From assembly GCA_027493615.1 (NCBI GenBank), contig JAOSKK010000039.1, positions 433,683 through 497,682 on the forward strand: a stretch of 64,000 nucleotides of DNA. The letters are read 5' to 3'. Positions 35,036 to 43,735 of the stretch are shown piece after piece. Numbering within the stretch: position 1 is the first letter of the stretch; the number at the start of each line of letters is the position of its first letter. The DNA is from Verrucomicrobiota bacterium (GTDB lineage Bacteria > Verrucomicrobiota > Verrucomicrobiia > Limisphaerales > J093). The notes under the pieces were generated by a model, which saw only the letters and a list, made by a program, of their open reading frames with translations, had not been told where the DNA came from and made no database searches. A program made the position numbers and the translations under genes.

Positions 35036-35628
35036 AGGAAGAGTTCGACGATGAGTTCATGGCGGACAACCGCGACCCGCTCGACGCCCCCGATCAGGGC
35101 TTCGACTGGCAGGCGCTCTACCAGCGGCTGAATGAGGACGCGGCCAGCGGGGACAATGACCAGCGGCTGTCCCAGACCGTCATCGGGTTGCTCCAGATGC
35201 TCCTGCCGTTGTCCAGCCGCCGCATCCAGCCCGAATCTCTCGGCTTGCGCCTGATCGCGTTGGCCTGGGTCCTGAGTCCCGCCTACTTCGAGGGCAACCC
35301 ATCCATTCGCAGGCTCGCCCGCCGCTGCGGCGTGCGGATCGCCGCGCTGGCCAACTACACCGGCTACTACAGCCGCCTGCTGCGGTGGCGCAACCGGGGC
35401 CAGCGTCATGCCTGGAACTGGCTGCGCCACGGCACGCCTGTCCGGCGCGGCGCGAAGGCCAAATCCAAGTTGAAGCGTAACGTTCCCGCTTCGGGTGAAC
35501 GGCAGCAGGCCGACCCGAACCGGGGCAAGACGGCAGGTGCCTCGCGGCGCGAGAGCACGCCGCAGCAGCCCGGTGGCGGTGTCGCCCCTGCCGCGCCGTC
35601 GAAACAGATGAGAACCGGTCGAGAATGA
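35032..35628 (+). CDS. Phage protein of unknown function with HTH-like centre
   Basis: 198 residues from the GTG at 35032. Acidic N-terminus, helical middle, and at about 95-125 a possible DNA-binding helix-turn-helix (NPSIRRLARRCGVRIAALANYTGYY). The last about 50 residues are basic and low in complexity and run across the dyad repeat at 35471-35487, which elsewhere lies between genes. The true end may therefore be near 35471, with a frame error upstream. Confidence 0.55.
   Translation: MKEEFDDEFMADNRDPLDAPDQGFDWQALYQRLNEDAASGDNDQRLSQTVIGLLQMLLPLSSRRIQPESLGLRLIALAWVLSPAYFEGNPSIRRLARRCGVRIAALANYTGYYSRLLRWRNRGQRHAWNWLRHGTPVRRGAKAKSKLKRNVPASGERQQADPNRGKTAGASRRESTPQQPGGGVAPAAPSKQMRTGRE
35471..35487 (+). 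repeat. Boundary dyad repeat, copy 1 (TGAAGCGTAACGTTCCC)
   Basis: One of five copies of TGAAGCGTAACGTTCC(C). It contains the imperfect dyad GAA-g-CGT-A-ACG-TTC. A GTG lies eight bases after this copy, as in copies 2-4, but here no convincing gene starts there. Confidence 0.65.
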
Positions 35629-35745
35629 TCGAGACAGCCCAACGACGACCGCTGACTGCCACGCCGGCACCGACCGGGGTGCGGGGAAGGAATCTTTGCC
35701 TACCCCCGGTGGGGTGGAGGTGTGGCGCCAGCGCCGACAACGCAC

Positions 35746-36324
35746 ATGAACGGACGAAAATCGAAAAAACGCGCAGCAGTTCCGCCAGAGCCTCCCAGCG
35801 GCCCGGCGGTGAACTGCGCCTTTGACGAACTGGTCCCGCTCGAAAAGCTGGTCCCGAACCCTCGAAACCCGAACCAACACCCGCAGGCACAGGTTGCATT
35901 GCTGGCCAAGGTGATCGCCCATCAGGGGTGGCGCTCGCCCATCGTGGTGTCGAAGCGGTCGGGCTTCATTGTGTCGGGCCACGGGCGCTATGAGGCGGCG
36001 AAGGTGCTGGGGCTGTCGAAGGTGCCCGTGGACTTCCAGGACTTCGCGACCGACGCCGATGAATGGGCGCACCTGGTCGCCGACAACCGACTGGCGGAAC
36101 TGGCCGAAGCGGACGCTGGGGCGCTGAAGGAAGTCCTGGGTGAGTTGAAGGCGGCGGACTTCGACCTCGACCTGGCCGGGTTCGACGCGAACGCCCTGGC
36201 GGGTCTGCTGGCCGATCCGCCTGAACCGACGCCACCGGAAGACTTCACCGCCGTCGATGAGAACCTGCCGACGGAGTTCCAGTGCCCAAAATGCTCGTAC
36301 CGCTGGTCCGGGAAGCCTTCGTGA
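35746..36324 (+). CDS. ParB/Srx-fold nuclease-domain protein with zinc ribbon end
   Basis: 192 residues from the ATG at 35746. ParB N-terminal-like domain at about 28-115 (DELVPLEKLVPNPRNPNQHPQ, IAHQGWRSPIVVSKRSGFIVSGHGRYEAAKVLGLSKVPV, LVADNRLAELAEAD). The end QCPKCSYRW carries a half zinc ribbon. Phage copies of this fold commonly sit upstream of DNA methyltransferases, as here, and may act as ATP- or CTP-dependent DNA-binding or nuclease proteins. No ParA partner is present, so plasmid-type partition is unlikely. Confidence 0.8.
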   Translation: MNGRKSKKRAAVPPEPPSGPAVNCAFDELVPLEKLVPNPRNPNQHPQAQVALLAKVIAHQGWRSPIVVSKRSGFIVSGHGRYEAAKVLGLSKVPVDFQDFATDADEWAHLVADNRLAELAEADAGALKEVLGELKAADFDLDLAGFDANALAGLLADPPEPTPPEDFTAVDENLPTEFQCPKCSYRWSGKPS

Positions 36325-36573
36325 GCGCGCCGACCGCCAACACCGGACTGTTCGCCTTGCGTCATGCCATCGACGGCATCGATGACGCGCTGGCCGGACT
36401 GCTGGCCTGCCGGGTGTGCCTGTCGCACCAGGCGCAGGCGTTGAAGGCGCGGGCCGGACTGCCCGCCCTCGACCGGGCACGCGAGGTCGGAAATCCAACA
36501 CCGCTACGAACAGCGCTGGTGCGGCGCATCCGCCGTCGCCCGCGCCATCCTGAACCTGTGCCGTGAAGACTGA
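36321..36573 (+). CDS. Chorismate-mutase-like (AroQ fold) small protein (one frame break)
   Basis: About 83 residues joined, GTG start overlapping the ParB stop; frame break near 36489. The sequence LRHAIDGIDDALAGLLACRV, then LSHQAQALKARAG, ALDRARE and, after correction, EIQHRYE...VARAILNLCRED follows the AroQ helix pattern: Arg in RHAID, Arg in ACRV, Lys in ALKA, Asp-x-x-Arg-Glu. AroQ enzymes convert chorismate to prephenate. Why a phage would carry one is unknown; it may be a structural reuse of the helical fold. It overlaps the start of the methyltransferase. Confidence 0.6.
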
Positions 36574-37917
36574 GAAACCTCCCTACCGCGTACCCAGCAT
36601 GGCGGAGATCGCCGCCGTCCCCGACAACGGCCTGCGCGTGGTGTCCACGTTCAGCGGGTGTGGCGGGTCATGCCTCGGGTTCAAGATGGCGGGCTACCGG
36701 GTCCGCTGGGCGAGCGAGTTCATCCCGGCGGCGGCGGAGGTGTATCGGGCCAACCATACCGGCACGATCCTCGACACGCGGGACATCCGGCGCATCCAAC
36801 CTGCCGAAATCCTCGCGGCGACCGGGTTGAAGGCGGGCGAAGTCGATGTGCTGGAAGGGTCGCCGCCCTGCGCCAGCTTCAGCACCGCCGGCAAACGCGA
36901 AAAGCACTGGGGCAAGGCGAAGAAGTACTCCGACACTGTTCAGCGCGTGGATGACCTGTTCTTCGAGTACGTCCGGTTGCTCGACGGGCTGAAGCCTCGC
37001 GTGTTCGTGGCGGAGAACGTCAGCGGACTGGTGAAGGGTGTGGCCAAGGGGTACTTCCTCGAAATCCTCGCCAAGCTCAAAGCCTGCGGCTACCGGGTCG
37101 GCGTGAAAGTCCTCGACGCGCAATGGCTGGGCGTCCCGCAGGCCCGGCAGCGAACCATCTTCATTGGCGTGCGCGAGGAACTGGGGCGTGAGCCGGTGTT
37201 CCCGAAACCATTGCCCTACCGCTATAGCCTGCGCGAGGCTTTGCCGTGGATCGTGCGCGGGAAGTATGGGCCGGCCTGGAAGTCGGCGGACGCACCCAGC
37301 CCGACCGTGAGCGCGGGGATGTCCTACAACCCGGCCACGAGTCACCAGGGCCTCGAACTGGTCGAGGCGAAGGTGATCCAGGGGCCGCAGGGAAACGGCT
37401 GGGCGGAGGGAAAGGACCTGACGGATGGCCCGGCGCCCGCGGTGCTGGCCACGCAGACGCAGTCCATGCTGATCGAGGCGCGGTTGAAGGGCGGGACCGG
37501 GGCGGCGTTCGACGAGAAGGGGCGGGAGTACGACCTCGACCAACCCTGCCCGACGATCCTGGGGACCAAGCCCAACCAGTTCGAGGTGGACATGACCGGC
37601 TACGCCGTGGGCCGGGAGTGGGACAAGTTGAAGCCCGGCCAGGCGTCGGACAAATACTTCAACCTGGTGCGGCCACATCCCGATCAGCCATGCCCGACGA
37701 TCTGCGCGGCGCACGGGCATCCGGGGGTGGCGAGCGTCACGCACCCGACCGAGAAGCGCAAGCTGACCATCGCCGAGTTGAAGCGCATCTGCGCGTTCCC
37801 GGATGACTTCATTCTTACCGGCACCTACTCGCAGCAATGGGAACGGCTTGGGCGCGCCGTGCCCCCGTCATGATGGCGGCAATCGCCCGCACTCTTCGCG
37901 ATGAAATCCTCACTTGA
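36563..37917 (+). CDS. C5-cytosine DNA methyltransferase (frame break near end)
   Basis: About 451 residues joined. Motif I FSGCGGSCLGFKMAG, motif IV GSPPCASFS with the catalytic Cys at about 98, motif VI AENVSG at about 150, motif VIII QARQRTIFIG, and the C-terminal FPDDFILTGTYSQQWERLGRAVPP of motifs IX-X. A one-base error in the C-run near 37865 cuts the frame; corrected it ends VMMAAIARTLRDEILT at 37917 and overlaps the next gene. An orphan phage methyltransferase: no matching endonuclease lies next to it, so protection of phage DNA is the likely role. Confidence 0.9.
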
Positions 37918-38569
37918 AATTCCCCGGCACTGGACGTTCCGCAGCCGTGCGGTGGCGAAGCACTTCGACCGCCACGTGAAGGAACAACTCCCGTGGTATG
38001 ACCTCGCCACCAACGCGGTAGCCCACTTTGGTCGGCACTACATCCCACGCAACGGCGTCGTGTACGACATCGGGGCCTCGACGGGGAACATCGGCATGGC
38101 CTTGAAGGAAACGCTCATCCAGCGGCAGGCGCGGTTCTTCGCCATCGAGGAAAGCCGCGAGATGGCCGACCGCTATGAAGGTCCGCCGCAACTGGTCGTG
38201 GCCGATGCGGTGTCCTACGACTACAAGCCCTTCGACTTCGCCGTGTGTTTCCTGGTGCTGATGTTCCTGCCGGTGGACACGCGGGCGTCCTTCCTGCGGC
38301 GATTGCAGGGCCTGACGAAGGCCGGCGGGGCGCTGCTGATCGTGGACAAGGTCCAGATGCCGCCGGGTTACGTCGGGACGGCGTTCAGTCGGCTCACCCT
38401 GCAACAGAAGCTCGCGGCCGGAGCCAAGCCCGATGACATCCTGCGCAAGGAACTCTCCCTGGCCGGCTACCAGCGTCCGCTGGACCCGGAGATGTTCCCG
38501 AAGGCGGCGCGGACCTTCTTTCAGGTCGGCGAGTTCATCGGTTGGATCCTCGCAGCCCCGGAGCGGTAA
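37901..38569 (+). CDS. SAM-dependent methyltransferase-like protein
   Basis: 222 residues. Rossmann SAM site VVYDIGASTGNIGMAL at about 46-61, acidic loop FFAIEESREM, then VVADAVSYDY and FDFAVCFLVLMFLP; the layout is close to CmoA-type carboxy-SAM synthases and small-molecule methyltransferases. It has no DPPY or PC motif, so it is not a standard DNA methyltransferase. It overlaps the cytosine methyltransferase and ends two bases before the small terminase. Possible role in a further base modification; substrate unknown. Confidence 0.7.
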   Translation: MKSSLEIPRHWTFRSRAVAKHFDRHVKEQLPWYDLATNAVAHFGRHYIPRNGVVYDIGASTGNIGMALKETLIQRQARFFAIEESREMADRYEGPPQLVVADAVSYDYKPFDFAVCFLVLMFLPVDTRASFLRRLQGLTKAGGALLIVDKVQMPPGYVGTAFSRLTLQQKLAAGAKPDDILRKELSLAGYQRPLDPEMFPKAARTFFQVGEFIGWILAAPER

Positions 38570-38571
38570 TC

Positions 38572-39213
38572 ATGGCCGACACCGGCACCATCGCCATTGC
38601 CCAACTGGCCCGGCTGTCGGGCCTGACCGACCGCCGGCTGCGCGAGTTGGCGGTCGAGGGCTGGTTCCCCAAGGCGGTCGAGGGCCATTACGAGCTTGTC
38701 CCGACGATCCAGGGCCTGCTCCGCTACTATCGCGAGCGCGAGCAGTCGCGGGTCATGCAGGATGCCTACGACAGCATCGGGGCCTGCGCCGCCGCCACCG
38801 GCATTCCCGTCTCGACCATCAAGCACGCCAAGCGCAACGGGTGCTCCGCGTTTCGCGGCAGCCGGGTGTACCTGGCCGCTCTGTTGCGGTGGCTGTTCGC
38901 GTCGCCCGACCGGACGCTGGTCAACTACGACCAGGAACGCGCTCAGCACGTCGTGTTGCAGAATGCCAAGCTGAAGGTCGAACTGCGGCAGTTGAAGCGC
39001 GAACTGATCCCCGTCGAGGAAGTCACGCACCTGGGGGCGGAACTTGGGGCGGCCATCCGCAAGGTGGTGACGCGAGTTCACCGCACGGCCCCGTCGCTGG
39101 AAGGCCAGTCGGTTGCCGTGATCGAAGCCCGGTTGAAGGAGGAAGAGGACGACATCCTGAAGCAGTTGCACACACTGGATGAGCGGCTGAACGCCTGGCA
39201 GCAGGCGGATTGA
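38572..39213 (+). CDS. Terminase small subunit-like DNA-binding protein
   Basis: 213 residues. Two HTH-like segments (IAQLARLSGLTDRRLRELAVEGWFPK at about 6-32 and ACAAATGIPVSTIKHAKRNG at about 77-96), then a long helix (LQNAKLKVELRQLKRELIPVEEV) and RLKEEEDDILKQLHTLDERL. This matches Nu1/gp1-type small terminases, which recognise the packaging site and oligomerise through the helix. The large subunit lies 1.3 kb downstream, separated by three small genes. Confidence 0.75.
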   Translation: MADTGTIAIAQLARLSGLTDRRLRELAVEGWFPKAVEGHYELVPTIQGLLRYYREREQSRVMQDAYDSIGACAAATGIPVSTIKHAKRNGCSAFRGSRVYLAALLRWLFASPDRTLVNYDQERAQHVVLQNAKLKVELRQLKRELIPVEEVTHLGAELGAAIRKVVTRVHRTAPSLEGQSVAVIEARLKEEEDDILKQLHTLDERLNAWQQAD

Positions 39214-39257
39214 TCGTCACTGGACCTTCCGTCGGCGCGCAACCTATACGCTCGCCG

Positions 39258-39692
39258 ATGAAACTCGAATCACTGCCGGAGACGGTCCAGGCGATCATCG
39301 CGCAAGCGGGCGGCCTGGGATTAAGAGGGGCATTCACCTACATCGGCGCGAGCGCGTTCAGCTACCGGTGCGCCGAAGCTCTCGGCGAATACCGGTCCAG
39401 CCGGCCTTCGCGATTGGTGTCGGAGGGCGGGCAGGGCTTCGTGGACTACGAGGTTGGCCTGCAGTGCCGGGTCAACGGGAAGCGCGGGCGGGCTTGGACG
39501 CTGATCGTGGCCTATGAGCCGACGGACGTTTACACCGTCTGGCTGGTCGAGGGTCACCGGGAGCGTAAGCCGTCCGAGATGGTGCTGGCCTGCCAGCGGG
39601 ACGTGTATTGCGACACGCTGCAAGGCGTGATTGAAGCGACCTACGACGAGGCGATCCGCACCCACAACCAAGGCTTCATCCCGCTCTCATGA
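39258..39692 (+). CDS. Phage protein of unknown function
   Basis: 144 residues from the ATG at 39258; an alternative TTG at 39210 overlaps the previous stop and would add 16 residues. Mixed alpha-beta with a regular pattern (VQAIIAQAGGLGLRGAFTYIG, WTLIVAYEPTDVYTVWLVEG, GVIEATYDEAIRTHNQGFIPL). No family recognised. It overlaps the next start by four bases. Confidence 0.6.
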   Translation: MKLESLPETVQAIIAQAGGLGLRGAFTYIGASAFSYRCAEALGEYRSSRPSRLVSEGGQGFVDYEVGLQCRVNGKRGRAWTLIVAYEPTDVYTVWLVEGHRERKPSEMVLACQRDVYCDTLQGVIEATYDEAIRTHNQGFIPLS

Positions 39693-39982
39693 ACGCCTTC
39701 ACCGTCACCAAGCACGGCCACAGTCGGTTCTGGGCAGTCCGCGATGTGGCGGGCCAACTGGTCTGCCTCTGCGTCTATAAGCGCGGCGCAGTTGAGGTCG
39801 CCCGACGACTCCAGACGGCCGCGCCCGCCTCCCTCGAATTGCATGAGTCCGCGTCGCCCTGGGCTGGCGAAGGCGGTCCCAAGATTTCCATGGATTCCCT
39901 TGGACAGCCCACGTCGCTCCACCGTAGCGAGGCTCACGATCGGAGCGGAATAACAACAAAACCAAATCGGAGAACAGTATGA
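39689..39982 (+). CDS. Small conserved-looking phage protein
   Basis: 97 residues. The first about 45 (FTVTKHGHSRFWAVRDVAGQLVCLCVYKRGAVEVARRLQ) form a compact beta-hairpin/helix unit; the rest is polar and may be the product of a frame error. It overlaps its neighbours by four bases on both sides, which supports translation. Function unknown. Confidence 0.55.
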   Translation: MNAFTVTKHGHSRFWAVRDVAGQLVCLCVYKRGAVEVARRLQTAAPASLELHESASPWAGEGGPKISMDSLGQPTSLHRSEAHDRSGITTKPNRRTV

Positions 39983-40335
39983 AGACTACCAAAGACGCAG
40001 CGAAGGAACAGGCGGCGAAGACCCAAACCTCGACCCCGGCCCCCGTGCCGAACGGCAAGGGGAAAGCGCCCAAGGCCAAGAAGGAGTCGGCGGCGAAGGT
40101 CGAGAAGGATGAGGAACCGGCGGACCGGCTCCCCACCACCGTCGCCGAGTTGAAGGAGAGCAAGAGCGGCTTGGTGACGTTCCTGCATCTGTCCGGGAAG
40201 GAGAAGGAGGACATCGCCAAGGAGTTGGCGGCGACCTTCAAGCTCGCCGACGCCCAGGCGGTGAAGATCGTCCGGCGGATCACTGGTCGGGCGCGTTTCT
40301 TCCGCCGGGCCTTCGAACTGATGGCGGCGAAGTAG
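39979..40335 (+). CDS. Lysine-rich small protein with helical domain
   Basis: 118 residues. The N-terminal 50 are lysine/alanine/proline-rich (GKGKAPKAKKESAAK); the C-terminal half is a helical domain (TVAELKESKSGLVTFLHLSGKEKEDIAKELAATFKLADAQAVKIVRRITGRARFFRRAFEL). The basic tail could contact nucleic acid. It is the last gene before a terminator. No family recognised. Confidence 0.6.
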   Translation: MKTTKDAAKEQAAKTQTSTPAPVPNGKGKAPKAKKESAAKVEKDEEPADRLPTTVAELKESKSGLVTFLHLSGKEKEDIAKELAATFKLADAQAVKIVRRITGRARFFRRAFELMAAK

Positions 40336-40355
40336 GCGGCGACCTCGCCCGCGAC

Positions 40356-40386
40356 ACGGCCCCTGGGCAACCAGCGGGCCGTTTTT
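40356..40386 (+). terminator. Rho-independent terminator before the packaging operon
   Basis: Stem ACGGCCC-CTGG, loop GCAA, CCAG-(C)-GGGCCGT, then TTTTT. Eleven pairs with one bulged C. It ends the early/middle transcript just before the large terminase. Confidence 0.85.
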
Positions 40387-40486
40387 GCGCCGTCGGATGG
40401 TCACGAGAACCGCCGCGAGAAGCGGCGAGAACCGGGGTCGAGGCGGTTTTCGGCCGGGGTCCAGGGGTAGGCTACTGCCCGCGCCT

Positions 40487-40502
40487 TGAAGCGTAACGTT
40501 CC
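40487..40502 (+). repeat. Boundary dyad repeat, copy 2
   Basis: TGAAGCGTAACGTTCC, nine bases before the GTG start of the large terminase. No purine-rich ribosome-binding site is visible between them. Confidence 0.7.
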
Positions 40503-40511
40503 GCCTTTGAC

Positions 40512-42303
40512 GTGCGAACCTCGCGCCATCCGCTGATCGAAGGCTTCTGCGGGGCCTGCAAACCCGCCGACCGTCGCCCTCCGTGGCAGTGGTGTGAAGA
40601 GCATGTCCACGTGGACGAGACCTCGCCCCTGCCGGGGCGGTGGCGGTCCGACGCCTCGCCCTGGGTCCGCGCCGTCATGGAGGACTTCGCCAACAACAGC
40701 GTCCGGGACATCGCGGTTCAGTGCGCCGCCCAGAGCGCGAAGACTCAGACGGTAATGAACTGCGCGTGTTGGGCGATTGCGGAGGACCCCGGCCCGGCGA
40801 TGTGGGTCACGGCCACCAAGGATGAACTCCGCGATTTCCTCCGCGACCGGTTGACGCCGACGTTCGAGACGTGCCGCCCTGTCAAGGAGCGGATGGCGGA
40901 ACCGACCCTGACCGGGTTCGCCTTCGACGGGATGCCGTTTTACGCGGGGTGGTCGGGGTCGAAGGCGCGGCTTCAGTCGAAGCCCATCCGGTGGCTCTTC
41001 TGCGACGAAGTGCGCAACTACCCGCCCGGGCGCTTGGAGATGGTCCTGAAGCGGACGCGGTCCTTCTGGAACTCGCGCCGGTTCCTCATCTCGACGCCGG
41101 GCACCAAGGGCGACGCGATGGACACCGCCTTCCGGGCCGGGGACCAGCGTGCGTGGCAGTTCGAGTGCCCGGCCTGCCAGCGGCTTCAGCCGCTCGCGTT
41201 CGAGCAACTGAAGTGGGACTCGAATGACACCACCAAGCCCGAGGGCAAGTGGCGGTTCGACGCCCTCGCCGAGACCGTCCGCTTCGAGTGCGTGGGCTGC
41301 GGGCACCGGATCAAGGACACGCCCGTGGACCGGCGGTGGATCGAGAACCACGGCCGATTCGTACCGCAGAACCCGAACGCGCCGCGCTCCCGCGTCAGCT
41401 ACACCTGGAACGCGCTCCTGCCGCACTGGATTGAATGGCGGTCCATCGTCGAAGAGTTCCTTGCTGCCGTGGACGCCATGCGGATCGAGGGCGACATCGA
41501 ACCGATGTTCACCTTTGTCACCGAGACCCTCGGCGAACCGTGGGACCTCGACCGGTGGCTGATCACGAGTGACGACTACGTTCAGCAGCGCAAGGAGGAC
41601 TACGACTTCGGCGATCCGTGGCCGTTGGAGAAAACCCGCTTCCTGGCAGCGGACCGCCAGGCACGCGGTGGCGAGCATTACTTCTGGGTGGCGCGGGCCT
41701 TCGGGCCGGGCGGGGCCAGCCGGTTGATCGGTTATGGTCGCTGCAACACGACTTCGGAACTCGAAGAAGTGCGCCGGCAACTGAACGTCCCCGTCATCAA
41801 CGCGATGATCGACACCGGTTTCAAAGCTTCGGAAGTGTACCGGTTCTGCCTGGCGACGGGTTGGAAGGCGATGAAGGGCGATGATGCCGAGTGGTTCCTC
41901 AGCCAGGACCCGCGCACGGGCAAGACCGTCCGGCGGGTATGGCGCCGCGTGCTGGTGGACCCCAGCCTGGGGACGCGACGGGCGCGGGTGCGCCGTCACC
42001 TGCCGCTCTTCCAGTGGTCGAACCCCAGCTTGAAGGATCACCTGGCTCTATTCACGCACGGCGTAGTCGGCCAGTGGACCATCCCCAAAGAAGACCGGAC
42101 GCGACTACATCGACCAGGTGACGGCGGAGGTCCGGGAAGAGCGCGAAGATTCACGGGGTCGGATCAAGGTGTTGTGGGTTCAGAAGCGGCGGGACAACCA
42201 CTACCTGGATTGCGAGTTGATGATCGACGCGGCGGCGGTGATATCGGGCTTCCTGAAGTCGGTTCACAAAGACAACGGCCAAAGGCTGCCGGGGTCCGAG
42301 TAG
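40512..42303 (+). CDS. terL: Terminase large subunit, GpA family (one frame break)
   Basis: About 597 residues joined; frame break near 42095, after which KTGRDYIDQVTAEVREERED completes it. Packaging ATPase with Walker-like QCAAQSAKTQTV at about 74-85, Walker B WLFCDEV at about 163, and a zinc-binding pair (FECPACQRLQ, FECVGCGHRI). The nuclease part begins at FLAADRQARGG near 380, with MIDTGF near 437. GpA-type terminases belong to lambda-like phages with cos or pac packaging. The GTG at 40512 follows boundary repeat copy 2. Confidence 0.9.
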
Positions 42304-42373
42304 GGACCGCCCGAGCTGTCACGCGGCAAACAGTTCACTCAATTCGGTGCGGGCAACCTGCCTTCAAATGATC

Positions 42374-43270
42374 TCACATTGTGGAGTACCGACCGCGCTT
42401 ACTATATATTAAGCCGGCCTTGTGGAGTTCCTTAATCATCGAGTCAACTTCCGTCCGTGAATAGTGACTAACGTCTCCCAGCAACTGCTGAATGACGTCT
42501 TCCCGTCGCACCGACTTATTGCCATCGCAGGAGTGGATCACCTTCAAGGCGAGCGACCGCAGCCTCTTCTTCTCCCCCTTTGGGTTTCCACGAAACCTCT
42601 GATCAAGGAAGGACTCAAATCGTTTTGTATAAGGATGTGATGCCGAAAAGGCTCCGAGAAGCCGCTTCAGGGCTGGTTCATTCTTATACTGCTGGCGCGT
42701 CTTGCCAGCGAGGTCCGAGATGATTGGCTGGTCCTTCGCCTTTTGTGATGCCTTGTGCGCCGATATATAGAGGGCACGCTTTATGTCACGTGCCTCGGCG
42801 TAGCCATACTCAAGGGACACATTAGCGTTCCCCGCAGTTGCATCGAATATCGCGTAACTCGATGAATCCATTCGCAACTTGATCAGATCAAGAAGATCCC
42901 GAGCATCCTGGATATCATCCCTGCCAACGATGACAAAAACCAGCGGACTGCGGATCTTCAACCGGTCGATGGCGTTTTCCCACTTCCGCTTTACGTTCTT
43001 CCAGGGCAAACCGACGAACACCTGATTTGGGATCTGGCTTGTAGTAGGCATACTTGGCTCCTCGCCGCCAACCCGTGCAAATCGAACCCGACTAGTCGAG
43101 AACTCGAAGGGCTCGGTGTAGTCCGGTATCCGGAACTGACGCGAACATTGCAGGAGAGTAGGCAACCACCGATGCTGAGGCAAGTCGAAAGCGCCTCGCG
43201 AGAACGGTTTGCGGTCGCTCAGTAGGATTCTCAGAAGGTTCTCGGCTGCGCTGCGCGGCATGCGTGTCAC
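42374..43270 (-). CDS. TIR-like domain plus winged helix accessory protein (moron)
   Basis: Up to 298 residues, antisense to the structural operon and clearly AT-richer than its neighbours. From about 80 it reads NQVFVGLPWKNVKRKW, LVFVIVGRDD, and SSYAIFDATAGNANVSLEYGYAEA, the pattern of TIR-like nucleotide-cleaving domains of defence proteins (strand, Asp-Ala-Thr, Asn-x-Asn-Val, Glu-x-Gly-x-Ala). The end (about 240-298: REDVIQQLLGDVSHYSRTEVDSMIKELHKAGLIYSKRGRY) is a winged helix. A second start at 43051 with GAGGAG just upstream would begin right before the TIR-like part. Likely a lysogen-expressed antiphage or exclusion gene; no partner gene is adjacent. Confidence 0.7.
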   Translation of the reverse strand: MTRMPRSAAENLLRILLSDRKPFSRGAFDLPQHRWLPTLLQCSRQFRIPDYTEPFEFSTSRVRFARVGGEEPSMPTTSQIPNQVFVGLPWKNVKRKWENAIDRLKIRSPLVFVIVGRDDIQDARDLLDLIKLRMDSSSYAIFDATAGNANVSLEYGYAEARDIKRALYISAHKASQKAKDQPIISDLAGKTRQQYKNEPALKRLLGAFSASHPYTKRFESFLDQRFRGNPKGEKKRLRSLALKVIHSCDGNKSVRREDVIQQLLGDVSHYSRTEVDSMIKELHKAGLIYSKRGRYSTM

Positions 43271-43378
43271 TCGACCTGATCATCCTGGCGGAGGCTTGGA
43301 GACGCGGGGTTGTGATGCCCGCGCCCCGATCACCGCCGACTTGTGTCAAGCCGACTGTTTCAACTGCCGACGCGCAGT

Positions 43379-43395
43379 TGAAGCGTAACGTTCCC
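43379..43395 (+). repeat. Boundary dyad repeat, copy 3
   Basis: TGAAGCGTAACGTTCCC, eight bases before the GTG of the small head protein and after the antisense accessory gene. Confidence 0.7.
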
Positions 43396-43403
43396 ACTTG
43401 GGC

Positions 43404-43735
43404 GTGACGGCACGTCCAAGACTGGAAGTCCGGATGCTGGTCCGGGCGCTGAAGCTGCAACTGGCTGAAGGGGTAACCCTGGTCAGCGCCCTGGAAGCGT
43501 TGGTGACCCAGAAGTGGGCCGCCAACGTGGTCAACGGCCAGACGGTTTGACGACGACGGAGGCGGGCGGGTCGGTCACGTTCACCTTCGACCGCGCCTAC
43601 ACCCCCGCCGAACTGGCGGTGATGGCGGAAGAGGCGTTGGAGTGGGTCAACACCCTCGCCGACCCGGAGGACCCGCCCCTTGACGTGCCCCGCTTCAACC
43701 GCCTTCACCCCACGTTCCACAAGGCTGTCCTGTGA
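43404..43735 (+). CDS. Head-tail joining (gpW-like) small protein (one frame break)
   Basis: About 110 residues from the GTG at 43404; frame break near 43545. The first part is helical (VRMLVRALKLQLAEGVTLVSALEAL), the second holds a hairpin and helix (GGSVTFTFDRAYTPAELAVMAEEALEWVN). Size and place immediately before the portal fit gpW or a similar joining protein. It overlaps the portal start by four bases. Confidence 0.55.

Noticed and set aside
35746..36324. Plasmid partition ParB
   Set aside because: No ParA gene or centromere-like repeats; this ParB-fold type is common beside phage methyltransferases.
36282..36566. 94-residue basic protein in the uncorrected frame
   Set aside because: The frame from 36489 on gives an arginine-rich tail; shifting one base restores the AroQ pattern and ends in an overlap with the next gene.
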